Below are positions 1 through 9,352 of a stretch of 14,301 bases of DNA, piece after piece (the first letter of the stretch is position 1; each line of letters opens with the position of its first letter). The position numbers and the translations under genes were made by a program. The notes below the pieces were generated by a model, which was given only the letters and a program-made list of their open reading frames with translations, had not been told where the DNA came from and made no database searches. This DNA is from Chloroflexota bacterium (lineage in GTDB: Bacteria; Chloroflexota; Anaerolineae; Anaerolineales; Villigracilaceae). Location: the NCBI GenBank assembly GCA_021796155.1, contig JAJYOO010000026.1, positions 1 to 14,301 of the forward strand, read 5' to 3'.

Positions 1-1363
1 CGCTGAGAACATCGTCGCCGAGCATCTGGCGGACTTTTCTCCACGATGCCAGTTGCGGCTGCATTTGCGCCTCGGGCAAAAGCGCAACTGCTGCAGCCCA
101 TTGCGGATGCGTATTTTTATAGTCGCTCAACGCGTCCAGCGACGATGTTCTCAGCGGGAATAGATTTGTTACCTGTACCCATTTCGTTTGATTCTCCGGC
201 GATAAAAGCCAGCGGACGAACAGCCATGATGCCAGTTGTTTTTCGGGCGTGGATTTCAGCACAACATATGAGGAACCGTAAACGACCAGGCCGTTTTGCG
301 TGTCGCCGGGAAAACTTAAGACAGTCCATTCGTCGCTGTTGTTTGCAGCGGCCATCGCGCGTGCATAATCCGGAAGTTCTTCAAGTCCGGCGGTGGCGAA
401 GATGGCTTTACGCGACGCGAACGCTGCAGGCAGGTCCGCGTTGGGCTGTGCAGTCCACGCGCAGCCGTCGTCGTAAAGTTGTTTGACGAACGTGAACGCC
501 GCGATATTTTTCGGCGTGTAAAAGCGATAATCATTGCTTTCCAAAACGCCGCCGCCAAAAGCCGTCAGCCACGAGAGAGCCGTCATTGAATCCGCATCGT
601 TCACGAGGTTTGACCAATCCAGCGGCTGGTCGGAATTCAATTGCGACAATGTGTTGATGGGATTGGTGTCCACCAGCCAGCCGCCGTACGCGTCGTTCGT
701 TTTGTCTGCATCGGTCAACATGGTTTGATGTGCGCGGCATGCCTGCTGGCGAAAATCGGAAGAAGTTTGCGGAGCCGCGTCGAAACCGAGTTCGCGCGCC
801 CAGCTTACGTTGTAGAGAATGAAGCGAGCCGAACGTTCAGCGGGCATGCCGAGGCGTGTTCCATTGACGGAATCCTGATTCCAAAAAATGGGAGGAATAT
901 CTTTGATGTCCGCGTTGGTCAATCCATATTGCGGGTCGTTCACGTAATCGTTCAAATTGACGACCGCGCTGCTGGCATTCCATTCGAGCGCGTGTTCGGG
1001 GAATGCGATGACAAGATCAGGCTGATCCGGCGAGTTGAGCGCGGCTGTGACATTTTGATAAAGTTGTGAATAGTTGACCTGGCTCGTCGCCTGGACTTTG
1101 ATTCCCCATTCGTTTGATTGATTGAAGTCCGCGACTTGTGAATCGAAAAGATTTTGCTCGACGCCAAACCACGGAGTCCAGACTTGGATCGTGACTCCGT
1201 TTAACGCTTCTTTCTGGACCTGGATCGAATCATCAACTTTTGGTGTGGACGTTGCTTGAGGCGTCCGCGTCGCGGCTGGCGTTGTAGTTGGCGGAGTTGC
1301 CGCGGGCTGACACGCGGCGAGAATCAAAGCGGCTAATAAAACTACCGCGCGGCGATGAATCAT
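1..1363 (-). CDS. Extracellular solute-binding lipoprotein (family 1, sugar ABC type), C-terminus cut by window edge
   Basis: The frame is open from an ATG at 1363 to the window edge (about 454 codons), so the C-terminus and stop lie outside. Residues 1-18 form a lipoprotein signal peptide: Arg-Arg near the start, a hydrophobic core, and the lipobox LILAAC with Cys18 as the lipidated residue. A Thr/Pro/Ala-rich linker follows (about 19-42), then a periplasmic-binding-type domain starting near residue 55 (GVTIQVWTPWFG) with the family 1 pattern of aromatic-rich blocks and a late WLLSPENQTKW segment. It should sit on the outer face of the membrane and hand a substrate, probably a sugar or oligosaccharide, to an ABC permease. 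No permease or ATPase gene is in view; they may lie beyond the left edge. The start codon overlaps the stop of the upstream M50 gene (ATGA), which suggests translational coupling; there is no strong ribosome binding site of its own. The family call is firm, the substrate unknown. Confidence 0.85.
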   Translation of the reverse strand, partial: MIHRRAVVLLAALILAACQPAATPPTTTPAATRTPQATSTPKVDDSIQVQKEALNGVTIQVWTPWFGVEQNLFDSQVADFNQSNEWGIKVQATSQVNYSQLYQNVTAALNSPDQPDLVIAFPEHALEWNASSAVVNLNDYVNDPQYGLTNADIKDIPPIFWNQDSVNGTRLGMPAERSARFILYNVSWARELGFDAAPQTSSDFRQQACRAHQTMLTDADKTNDAYGGWLVDTNPINTLSQLNSDQPLDWSNLVNDADSMTALSWLTAFGGGVLESNDYRFYTPKNIAAFTFVKQLYDDGCAWTAQPNADLPAAFASRKAIFATAGLEELPDYARAMAAANNSDEWTVLSFPGDTQNGLVVYGSSYVVLKSTPEKQLASWLFVRWLLSPENQTKWVQVTNLFPLRTSSLDALSDYKNTHPQWAAAVALLPEAQMQPQLASWRKVRQMLGDDVLS

Positions 1364-2553
1364 AATCCGCTGAAGACGGCAAACGGCACAGGGCTGAACG
1401 TCAGGATGAAGATGATGATTGCCAGCGCAGCGATCAATCGCCGGCCTGTGTCGAGCGGCGTAATCTGGTCAAGCGGTTCTGCATGGACGCGTCCAAGCCA
1501 CAGCAGAAGTAAAGCCCACAGCCACCATCCGCTCCAAAAGACTCCAAGTCCGAGCAATGCGACGAAAATAAATGGGAATGCTTTGGATGCTTTATCACCG
1601 AAAAGCGAATAGATCACATGCCCGCCGTCCAATGTCCCGGCTGGAATTAAATTGAGCGATGTGACCAGTAATCCGGCCCAGCCTGCGAACGCCACCGGAT
1701 CAATGAATACATCCGTTGCGCCGAGCGGGATCGGCTGACCTGTGAAGAAATACTTGAGCCAATAAAGCGCGTATGAAAGGCCATGCGTCGTTGTTGGATC
1801 GGGAAGCAGTTTGCCGAACATCACATACTTTGCCAGAAGATATAACAATGAATTGCCTTCTTGTTCGATAAATCCGCCACTTGGTCGTATAACGCTCAGA
1901 TGAGAAAGGGACAATCCATAAAACAGAACAGGGATCGCGATCACCATTCCTGCCAGCGGGCCCGCCACACCAATATCAAACAGCACGCGTTTGTTCTTCG
2001 GCGTGCCTTGCATCAGGATCGCCGCGCCCATGGTTCCCAGCGGCGGAACTGGCAGCGGGATAAAGTAAGGCAGAGTCGCCTGCGTCTTGTGATGACGACT
2101 CATAAAATAGTGACCTAACTCATGCGCTACCAGGATTGACATCAGGCTCAAAGCATAAGGCCAGCCTGTTAACAAAGCTTTGGCAAAATACACGATCTGT
2201 CCTGACAGATCGTTTGGCATAGTGCCCTGCGGCTGTGACCCAACAAACAAGACGCTCAACACGGTCAATATGAAAAGAATGACGTTGATGGAAGCCCGCG
2301 TCGGTTTGGGGTTGGGTTTGGTTGGCGTGAGATAAATGATCTGCTGACCCTTTTCCGCGCGGAAAAGCGGCGTGATGTTGTATGGCTTCAGTGAATCTGC
2401 AAGCTGGTCGTACGCGGCTGCGGTATCTTCGGGGATCAGATGGCCGCGATAACGCGCAATGAGTCCACGCGCCGGATCGCCGAGCGTGACATCTTCGATA
2501 TGAAAAATGTGCGACACAAGATTGCTTAAAACTTCGGTTTCAGGGGTTGCCAT
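1360..2553 (-). CDS. Site-2 protease family (M50) membrane metalloprotease, EGY-like
   Basis: Intramembrane zinc metalloprotease of the M50 family. Counting from a GTG two codons upstream of the chosen start, the zinc-binding HELGH motif is at residues 146-150 and the second motif, LIPAGTLDGGH, at 304-314, where the Asp is the expected third zinc ligand. A soluble N-terminal domain of about 85 residues precedes the first membrane helix (NVILFILTVLSVLFVG). The block GPLAGMVIAIP near 200 and several C-terminal helices complete the fold. This layout, with an N-terminal domain and LDGG instead of NPDG, resembles the plant and bacterial EGY-type branch. The substrate is unknown. I chose the ATG at 2553 because AAAGGTG lies a few bases upstream; the in-frame GTG at 2559 would put the start inside that ribosome binding site. 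The stop overlaps the start of the downstream lipoprotein gene by ATGA, so the two are co-translated. tRNA-Sec lies 69 bases upstream on the same strand. Confidence 0.9.
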   Translation of the reverse strand: MATPETEVLSNLVSHIFHIEDVTLGDPARGLIARYRGHLIPEDTAAAYDQLADSLKPYNITPLFRAEKGQQIIYLTPTKPNPKPTRASINVILFILTVLSVLFVGSQPQGTMPNDLSGQIVYFAKALLTGWPYALSLMSILVAHELGHYFMSRHHKTQATLPYFIPLPVPPLGTMGAAILMQGTPKNKRVLFDIGVAGPLAGMVIAIPVLFYGLSLSHLSVIRPSGGFIEQEGNSLLYLLAKYVMFGKLLPDPTTTHGLSYALYWLKYFFTGQPIPLGATDVFIDPVAFAGWAGLLVTSLNLIPAGTLDGGHVIYSLFGDKASKAFPFIFVALLGLGVFWSGWWLWALLLLWLGRVHAEPLDQITPLDTGRRLIAALAIIIFILTFSPVPFAVFSGL

Positions 2554-2621
2554 TTTCACCTTTGTTTGCCAACGGACTTGAGGACCAAATCAAGCCGAAG
2601 GGTTTGCATAAATTTGCGGAG

Positions 2622-2715
2622 CGGGAGTGGATGGGAGTCGAACCCACCGCGGCCCGCAACGCGACCCGCCACAGGTTTTGAAGACCAGGAAGCCCGCCGG
2701 GACTTAACCACTCCC
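2622..2715 (-). tRNA. selC: tRNA-Sec (UCA anticodon), selC
   Basis: The minus strand folds as a bacterial selenocysteine tRNA of 94 nt. It has a perfect 8-bp acceptor stem (GGGAGTGG/CCACTCCC, discriminator G). The D stem is 6 bp (AAGTCC/GGGCTT) with a CGGC tetraloop. The anticodon loop is CTTCAAA with anticodon TCA, reading UGA. A long extra arm (9 positions, one G-G mismatch, loop GTT) and a T arm with loop TTCGACT complete it. These are the diagnostic tRNA-Sec features and the loop sequences match the E. coli selC pattern. The anticodon stem has one U-U mismatch (second pair, CTGGT/ACCTG). CCA is not encoded; CTC follows. It implies that the organism decodes UGA as selenocysteine. No selA, selB, selD or obvious selenoprotein gene is in view. 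Confidence 0.95.
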
Positions 2716-2722
2716 GCACGCA

Positions 2723-2751
2723 AGCATAATCGAAGCGATAAGGATTGACAA
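2723..2751 (-). promoter_or_regulatory. Promoter of tRNA-Sec (TTGTCA-17-TATGCT)
   Basis: On the minus strand TTGTCA (2746-2751) and TATGCT (2723-2728) are separated by 17 bases. The last base of the -10 box is 7 bases before the mature tRNA 5' end at 2715, so the predicted start (about 2716) gives a tRNA with essentially no 5' leader. The -35 hexamer and spacer length are the same as at the tRNA-Pro promoter. Confidence 0.7.
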
Positions 2752-2788
2752 GCCGCGCTTCCTGAAACAAATGCAATTCTAATATTGG

Positions 2789-3130
2789 CTATTTCGAGAA
2801 TTGATGAATGAAGTTGAGAATCTCTGGCATTAACAGGATTCCCGCGGTGACCGCGCACAGAAGGACGATTCCAGCCAGTCCGCCGACGATGGAACCGATC
2901 CACGCGTAGACGCGTCCGTTCCCGCCTTTCGAGCGGATCTGACCCAATGAAATTAATCCCGTTCCCAAAGCGACCAGTCCCATCAACGCGCTTGCTGGGA
3001 AACAAACATAACCCGTGAATGGAATCGGGAAGATGCCGCCGCAGAACGAAAGAACTGTCAAGATTGCGGCGATGAGGCTGATGATCGCGGCTTGATTTGT
3101 TGGAGCTGTATTGGGTTGAGATTCCGTCAT
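2789..3130 (-). CDS. DUF4190-type small membrane protein
   Basis: Encodes 113 residues. After a short hydrophilic N-terminus (MTESQPNTAPTNQ) there are three hydrophobic stretches: AAIISLIAAILTVLSFCGG, then ASALMGLVALGTGLISL, then a C-terminal IGSIVGGLAGIVLLCAV segment. The LGTGLISLGQIRSKGGNGR link followed by a Gly-rich helix is the usual DUF4190 pattern. The function of the family is not established; it is an integral membrane protein. I chose the ATG at 3130 because the upstream codons (MYLRLSVVINF) run into the intergenic inverted repeat. There is no clear Shine-Dalgarno; TATAAA lies 4 bases before this ATG, possibly a -10 of a very short or absent leader. It is separated from the mannosyltransferase gene by about 100 bases holding that inverted repeat. 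Confidence 0.75.
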   Translation of the reverse strand: MTESQPNTAPTNQAAIISLIAAILTVLSFCGGIFPIPFTGYVCFPASALMGLVALGTGLISLGQIRSKGGNGRVYAWIGSIVGGLAGIVLLCAVTAGILLMPEILNFIHQFSK

Positions 3131-3140
3131 AAAGTTTATA

Positions 3141-3220
3141 ACCACAGATAGACGCAGATACAAAGGAAAAGTCGCCTTTGACTGGCTATAAATCAGAGTT
3201 CATCCGCGTTTATCTGTGGT
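3141..3220. repeat. Imperfect inverted repeat with nested hairpin
   Basis: Arm 3141-3159 (ACCACAGATAGACGCAGAT) pairs with arm 3202-3220 (ATCCGCGTTTATCTGTGGT) at 17 of 19 positions. The spacer contains a second hairpin, CAAAGG...CCTTTG (3161-3180). The ACCACAGATAAACGC wording is, from general knowledge, a recurrent intergenic repeat in many bacterial genomes. It fills the gap between the PIG-V-like gene and the DUF4190 gene. It may end transcription or may be a non-autonomous element; there is no T-tract. Confidence 0.7.
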
Positions 3221-3230
3221 GAAGTTTCTC

Positions 3231-4412
3231 TCACGCGATCCAATAATAATTGATCCACCCTGCAAAATAAACGACCTGCAATGCAAAGCAGACCGCCAGT
3301 GCCGCGTTATACCATTCCTGACGCTTCAGTTTTTCGCCGATGAGTATGAAGACTGGAAAGGCTATCAGCAGGTAACGAGAGAGTGACACCAGCAATCCCG
3401 TGCCAACGGGAAGCATGACCAACAATATACTTACAATGCCAAAGGCTTTTGTGGGCCATTTCCATAATATGTAAAGACCACACAGTAAAAATAATATCGA
3501 AAGAACAAAATCAATCTTGTATACATCCAGAGACGGCCCCATCAGGTTTTGAAAGGGATTCTGTGCGACTCCCGGTTGTAACCTGCCCCACGCTTTCATC
3601 GCATCGGAGAAGGCGAATAGGTGACCCGATAAAAGATAGAGATAATAAAAATGGAGCAGCAAAATAATCGGCGCGAGCAGGAACCAGCCTGCCGAGAGTT
3701 TTATATCTTTGATTCGCCATTGCCGCTTTTCCATGTACAGCCAGCCGAGAGCGAACACAACTACGATACCAGCCGGCTTGGTGACGATAACTAATGCCGC
3801 ACAGATTGCCGTCCAAAACCATTTTTCTTCCAGAGCAAATGTGAAACCTGCAATCGTCAAAAGGAGAAAAAGACTTTCAGGATAAAACGCAGAGAAGAAA
3901 AAGCTGGCCGGGAAAACAAACAGCAACCCCAGCGCCCGGCTCGCAGTCGTTTCTTCAAAACCCAATTTGACAATGATCAATCGGTAGAGCAATGCCATTG
4001 CCGCGATGAAACAAAGATTCGAAAGCAATAATCCGAGGAGAATATATAACCCGTCCGGTAAATGGATGCCGAGCCAGCCGATGCTTTTCACCAGATATGG
4101 ATAAAGCGGAAAGAATGCAAAATTGCTGTAATCAACAGTCCAGTTGGCGGGAGGCTGATAACCATTCTTGATGATGGAAAAGTACCAGCGTGCGTCCCAG
4201 CGCGAGAAAATGTCGAGCGGAAAAATGCGCGTTAGAAAATAACCGCGTTTGACATAAGCTTCATAACTTGGATTCGGTGCGTAATTTCCCGCCGCGTAAT
4301 ACGCGACCAGAATCCAGATGGTGCGCGTCACGGTGAACGGAAATAGAATCGAATTCCAAAACCAATTGGGCGAAGCGTTGGGGATTTCGAAGAATTTTTT
4401 GACCTGTTGCAT
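3231..4412 (-). CDS. PIG-V-like membrane mannosyltransferase (GT-C fold)
   Basis: Encodes a 393-residue polytopic membrane protein with about ten hydrophobic segments. It carries the marks of the PIG-V (Mannosyl_trans2) family of polyprenyl-phosphate-mannose-dependent GT-C glycosyltransferases. These are an early loop RWDARWYFSIIKNGY with the WDARWY motif at 72-77, FAFFPLYP at 98-105, SAFYPESLF near 175-182, and a late SRYLLIAFPVF block. It would transfer a sugar, probably mannose, from a lipid carrier to an outer-face acceptor; donor and acceptor cannot be read from sequence. I chose the ATG at 4412 because GGAG lies 4 bases upstream, rather than a TTG at 4430. A promoter with an extended -10 lies just upstream, beyond the tRNA-Pro terminator, so the gene seems to be its own unit. 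Confidence 0.8.
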   Translation of the reverse strand: MQQVKKFFEIPNASPNWFWNSILFPFTVTRTIWILVAYYAAGNYAPNPSYEAYVKRGYFLTRIFPLDIFSRWDARWYFSIIKNGYQPPANWTVDYSNFAFFPLYPYLVKSIGWLGIHLPDGLYILLGLLLSNLCFIAAMALLYRLIIVKLGFEETTASRALGLLFVFPASFFFSAFYPESLFLLLTIAGFTFALEEKWFWTAICAALVIVTKPAGIVVVFALGWLYMEKRQWRIKDIKLSAGWFLLAPIILLLHFYYLYLLSGHLFAFSDAMKAWGRLQPGVAQNPFQNLMGPSLDVYKIDFVLSILFLLCGLYILWKWPTKAFGIVSILLVMLPVGTGLLVSLSRYLLIAFPVFILIGEKLKRQEWYNAALAVCFALQVVYFAGWINYYWIA

Positions 4413-4438
4413 AAATCTCCGCTGTGGCAAGCGGGAAG

Positions 4439-4447
4439 ATTATAACA
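4439..4447 (-). promoter_or_regulatory. Extended -10 promoter for the PIG-V-like gene
   Basis: On the minus strand the sequence TGTTATAAT is an extended -10 (TG-n-TATAAT). The predicted start is near 4432, giving a leader of about 20 bases that contains the GGAG ribosome binding site. It lies directly after the tRNA-Pro terminator. No good -35 box is seen, as is usual for extended -10 promoters. Confidence 0.55.
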
Positions 4448-4451
4448 AAAG

Positions 4452-4484
4452 AAAAAAGCACCTTGACGGATCAAGATGCTTTTC
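4452..4484 (-). terminator. Rho-independent terminator after tRNA-Pro
   Basis: On the minus strand a 10-bp stem (AGCATCTTGA paired with TCAAGGTGCT, one G-U pair) with loop TCCG is followed by a run of T. It begins a few bases after the tRNA-Pro 3' end. The other side carries TTTT, so it may work weakly in both directions. Confidence 0.85.
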
Positions 4485-4562
<78 letters not shown>

Positions 4563-4574
4563 ATTGCAAGCGGT

Positions 4575-4603
4575 ATTATAGTCTCCTTCAAAGATTCTGA
4601 CAA
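4575..4603 (-). promoter_or_regulatory. Promoter of tRNA-Pro (TTGTCA-17-TATAAT)
   Basis: On the minus strand TTGTCA (4598-4603), a 17-base spacer and a consensus TATAAT (4575-4580) place the start near 4568, about 5 bases before the mature tRNA 5' end. Confidence 0.8.
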
Positions 4604-4615
4604 CGAGATGCAAAT

Positions 4616-4654
4616 GTCATTGCGAGGCGGTGCGTTTCCGCCGTAGCAATCTCG
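4616..4654. repeat. Dispersed GTCATTG...GCAATCTC repeat, copy A (inside the nadD 3' end)
   Basis: GTCATTGCGAGGCGG at the left and GTAGCAATCTCG at the right flank a small GGCGG...CCGCC hairpin. The same framework occurs at 9777-9880 and 11167-11217. This copy contains the nadD stop codon and encodes the last 12 or so residues of the protein. Confidence 0.75.
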
Positions 4655-5258
4655 TTTTATTATACAGATTATTTTTGATGATGTACTCGTAAACCATCGG
4701 CGGCAAATAATATCGGAACGGCAGACCTTTCGACGCACGCCATCGGATTTCGCGCGAGGCGATCTCGAGCAACGGCGCATCAATGAATTTGACCTTGGCT
4801 GTAATTCCCGGAAATTGATTCTCCAACGCGGACAAGTCAATCGAGTCGTCGGGGCGGCGCATCACGCCGATTTGATAGCACGCCGCTACGACGTCCGCGG
4901 GACGATGCCACGTGGGAAGGTCGCGCAGGGAATCCCCGCCGATCAAAAAAATAAGTTCTGCGTTTGGATTTTGTTCCGAGAGCAAATGAAGCGTATCGAG
5001 CGTGTAATGCGGACCTTCGCGTTCGATTTCGATTGTGGATAGTTCAAAGTCCGGTTCATCTTTCAGCGCCAGCTTGACCATCGCCAAACGGTCTTCGAGC
5101 GAACTGATCGGCTGATCGAGTTTGTGGGGCGGAATAGGTGTCAGCACCCACAACAAACGCGTCAGCTTGAGTTGTGCTCGGGCTTCGGTCGCCAGAATCA
5201 AATGTCCGAGATGAGGCGGATCGAATGTCCCGCCAAAGATGCCGATGCGCTGAGTCAT
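4617..5258 (-). CDS. nadD: Nicotinate-nucleotide adenylyltransferase
   Basis: Encodes 213 residues. NadD joins nicotinate mononucleotide and ATP to form nicotinate adenine dinucleotide, a late step of NAD synthesis in the cytoplasm. The nucleotidyltransferase signature GGTFDPPHLGH is at 9-19, with the (T/H)xGH element binding ATP. PHYTLDTL (83-90), FLIGGDSL (104-111), and the second nucleotide-binding motif IASREIRWR (166-174, the ISSTxIR-like block) follow. Family members usually end near a helix like YIIKNNLY, here at 192-199. The remaining Arg-rich tail (TRLLRRKRTASQ) is encoded by a dispersed repeat. I chose the ATG at 5258 because the catalytic fold begins at once after it. There is no Shine-Dalgarno; instead TATACT lies 7 bases upstream, suggesting a leaderless mRNA. 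Its NAD product pathway feeds the neighbouring NAD-dependent ligase, but the two genes are divergent. Confidence 0.93.
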   Translation of the reverse strand: MTQRIGIFGGTFDPPHLGHLILATEARAQLKLTRLLWVLTPIPPHKLDQPISSLEDRLAMVKLALKDEPDFELSTIEIEREGPHYTLDTLHLLSEQNPNAELIFLIGGDSLRDLPTWHRPADVVAACYQIGVMRRPDDSIDLSALENQFPGITAKVKFIDAPLLEIASREIRWRASKGLPFRYYLPPMVYEYIIKNNLYNKTRLLRRKRTASQ

Positions 5259-5265
5259 ACAATAG

Positions 5266-5271
5266 AGTATA
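5266..5271 (-). promoter_or_regulatory. -10 box (TATACT) placing the start next to the nadD ATG
   Basis: On the minus strand TATACT ends 7 bases before the nadD start codon and no ribosome binding site lies between. The predicted transcription start is at or 1 base before the ATG. No convincing -35 box is seen. Confidence 0.4.
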
Positions 5272-5361
5272 TCCCAACTCGAAGCGTCGAAATCTTTACC
5301 AAATCTTTGAAAACACTTCATCCATTGTTCATCATCGAAGCTTATGATAAACGCAGAATAA

Positions 5362-7824
<2,463 letters not shown>

Positions 7825-7850
7825 ATAAAGAATAGTATTGGAGATAAGCC

Positions 7851-8057
7851 ATGAAAGTCGTTTATGATCGCGAGACGGATACATTGACAATTATTTTCGC
7901 CGAGACTCCCGTTGCGGAAAGCGACGAGGATAAGCCTGGCGTGATTTTGGATTATGACAACAACGGCAATCTCGTTTCACTGGAAATAATGGATGCCTCG
8001 CGGCGCGTCACTGTACCTAGCAAAATAGAATATCAGGTGTCGCCAACGGCTGGATAA
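7851..8057 (+). CDS. DUF2283 family protein
   Basis: Encodes 68 residues matching the whole DUF2283 pattern: MKVVYDRETDTLTIIF, then an acidic PVAESDEDKPGVILDYDNNGN, then LVSLEIMDASRRV. The family is small, soluble and of unknown function, often found near toxin-antitoxin or other accessory genes. GGAG lies 7 bases before the ATG. The gap to ligA is 26 bases, so read-through from ligA is likely, and a 12-bp hairpin closes the unit downstream. It lies between the intact ligA tail and the first ligA tail remnant, so it may be part of the accessory insertion. Confidence 0.85.
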   Translation: MKVVYDRETDTLTIIFAETPVAESDEDKPGVILDYDNNGNLVSLEIMDASRRVTVPSKIEYQVSPTAG

Positions 8058-8069
8058 GGTAATAGTCAC

Positions 8070-8112
8070 AAACTTCCGAAGTCTGCTGTTCTTTGGCGCT
8101 TCGGAAGTTTTA
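8070..8112 (+). terminator. Long hairpin after DUF2283, probable terminator
   Basis: A perfect 12-bp stem (AAACTTCCGAAG with CTTCGGAAGTTT) with a 17-base loop ends in a short T run. The T run is only four bases, so termination may be partial. Confidence 0.55.
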
Positions 8113-8173
8113 GATCAAAGAACTTTTGAAATAGCTGGAAACAGATTATCTATACTCGGTGCGGACCTCCGCC

Positions 8174-8233
8174 TCGAAGTTTGAGAAGGCGAAATCACTT
8201 GGCGCGAAGATTATTGATGAAGCCGCTTTAAAA
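8174..8233 (+). pseudogene. ligA 3'-end remnant 1 (BRCT tail fragment)
   Basis: The frame starting at 8174 reads [20 protein letters not shown], matching the end of the intact LigA BRCT domain ([20 protein letters not shown]). By hand count 46 of 60 bases agree with ligA and 11 of the 14 differences are at third codon positions. Weaker similarity seems to extend upstream to about 8133 with frame breaks. It has no start codon and no intact stop. It lies just before the mntA gene and after the DUF2283 gene. Confidence 0.8.
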
Positions 8234-8263
8234 AACCGTCAGAGCATTCTGAACACTTTGTGT

Positions 8264-8269
8264 TAAACT
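8264..8269 (+). promoter_or_regulatory. -10 box (TAAACT, with TGT before it) placing the start at the mntA ATG
   Basis: TGTTAAACT has the extended -10 form. Seven bases after its end is the A of the mntA ATG at 8276, with no Shine-Dalgarno between. TAAACT also serves as the -10 in the well-formed promoter at 9891-9919. Confidence 0.45.
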
Positions 8270-8275
8270 AATTCT

Positions 8276-8567
8276 ATGGATCGCTTTACCGACCTGCGCG
8301 ATAAAGTAACACCGCTCTTGAAACCATACGTCAAGCGGATTTCCGTTTTTGGCTCGTATGCACGCGGTGAAGAGACAGTCGAAAGCGACGTTGATTTGCT
8401 GATTGCGCTCAAGCCATCGAATATGCGGCCTGTTTTGGGTCTTTTCGAGTTCATTCGATTGGAACAGGAATTGGAAAAGAAGTTAGGCCATGAAGTGGAT
8501 TTAGTAACTGAGGATGGACTCAATCTCCGCCGGAAACCATTTATTGAGAAAGACAGGGTGGTCTTGT

Positions 8568-8578
<11 letters not shown>
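8276..8578 (+). CDS. mntA: MNT-domain nucleotidyltransferase, antitoxin of a HepT-MntA pair
   Basis: Encodes 100 residues. The minimal nucleotidyltransferase motif GSX10DXD is complete: Gly26-Ser27 and Asp38/Asp40 in GSYARGEETVESDVDLL, with EVDLV (Asp75) as the likely third metal-binding acidic residue. In studied HepT-MntA (type VII) systems the MNT protein adds AMP to a tyrosine of the HEPN toxin and so silences it. The next gene, 11 bases overlapping, encodes that HEPN partner, so the pairing is strong. There is no ribosome binding site; a -10 box sits so that the mRNA could begin at the ATG. The gene lies between two ligA tail remnants and so belongs to an acquired segment. It could instead be an antitoxin acting only by binding. 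Confidence 0.9.
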
Positions 8579-9040
<462 letters not shown>

Positions 9041-9079
9041 CTGCTTTGCGTAAAACTAGAGTATCCAAAGTTGCAAACT

Positions 9080-9334
9080 ATGACTTCAGAAAAACAACCT
9101 AAAGTACGAATATCATATCCTTGGATTCGTCACAGTCTTTTCGGAGTTCTTAGAGTTATTGTAAGCACAGGGTCTGACCTTGCCAAGTGGCATAGATTTG
9201 GCATGGCGATTTGGCTTCTACTTCTTATAATTACAGGTAAACTGTTCACGGTATGGGGATTGATTCTGGCTTTAATTTTTGCACTCTATATTTTGTTGTA
9301 TTATCTTGACAAATGGTTGGCCAAATATGATTAG
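9080..9334 (+). CDS. Small membrane protein of unknown function
   Basis: Encodes 84 residues; no family recognised. A basic N-terminal part (MTSEKQPKVRISYPWIRHSL) is followed by a weakly hydrophobic helix, then two closely spaced hydrophobic stretches (about 41-57 and 58-77), and a charged end (DKWLAKYD). I chose the ATG at 9080; a TTG three codons earlier is possible. No clear ribosome binding site is present. The gene follows ligA remnant 2 by 39 bases and precedes the Ddn-like gene by 18, so it may be read with the latter. Coding status is likely from its length and clean membrane pattern but unproven. Confidence 0.55.
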   Translation: MTSEKQPKVRISYPWIRHSLFGVLRVIVSTGSDLAKWHRFGMAIWLLLLIITGKLFTVWGLILALIFALYILLYYLDKWLAKYD

Positions 9335-9352
9335 AGAGCAATCTATAGCAAT

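Noticed and set aside
46..1069. Open frames on the plus strand between 46 and 1069
   Set aside because: They are antisense to the solute-binding lipoprotein gene, which is open throughout, has a signal peptide and recognisable domain, and accounts for the whole stretch.
2557..2559. GTG at 2559 as start of the EGY-like protease
   Set aside because: This GTG is part of the AAAGGTG ribosome binding site for the ATG at 2553.
2577..2596. Hairpin CTTGA...TCAAG between tRNA-Sec and the M50 gene as a terminator
   Set aside because: The stem is only 5 bp and no T-tract follows on the minus strand; read-through into the protease gene remains possible.
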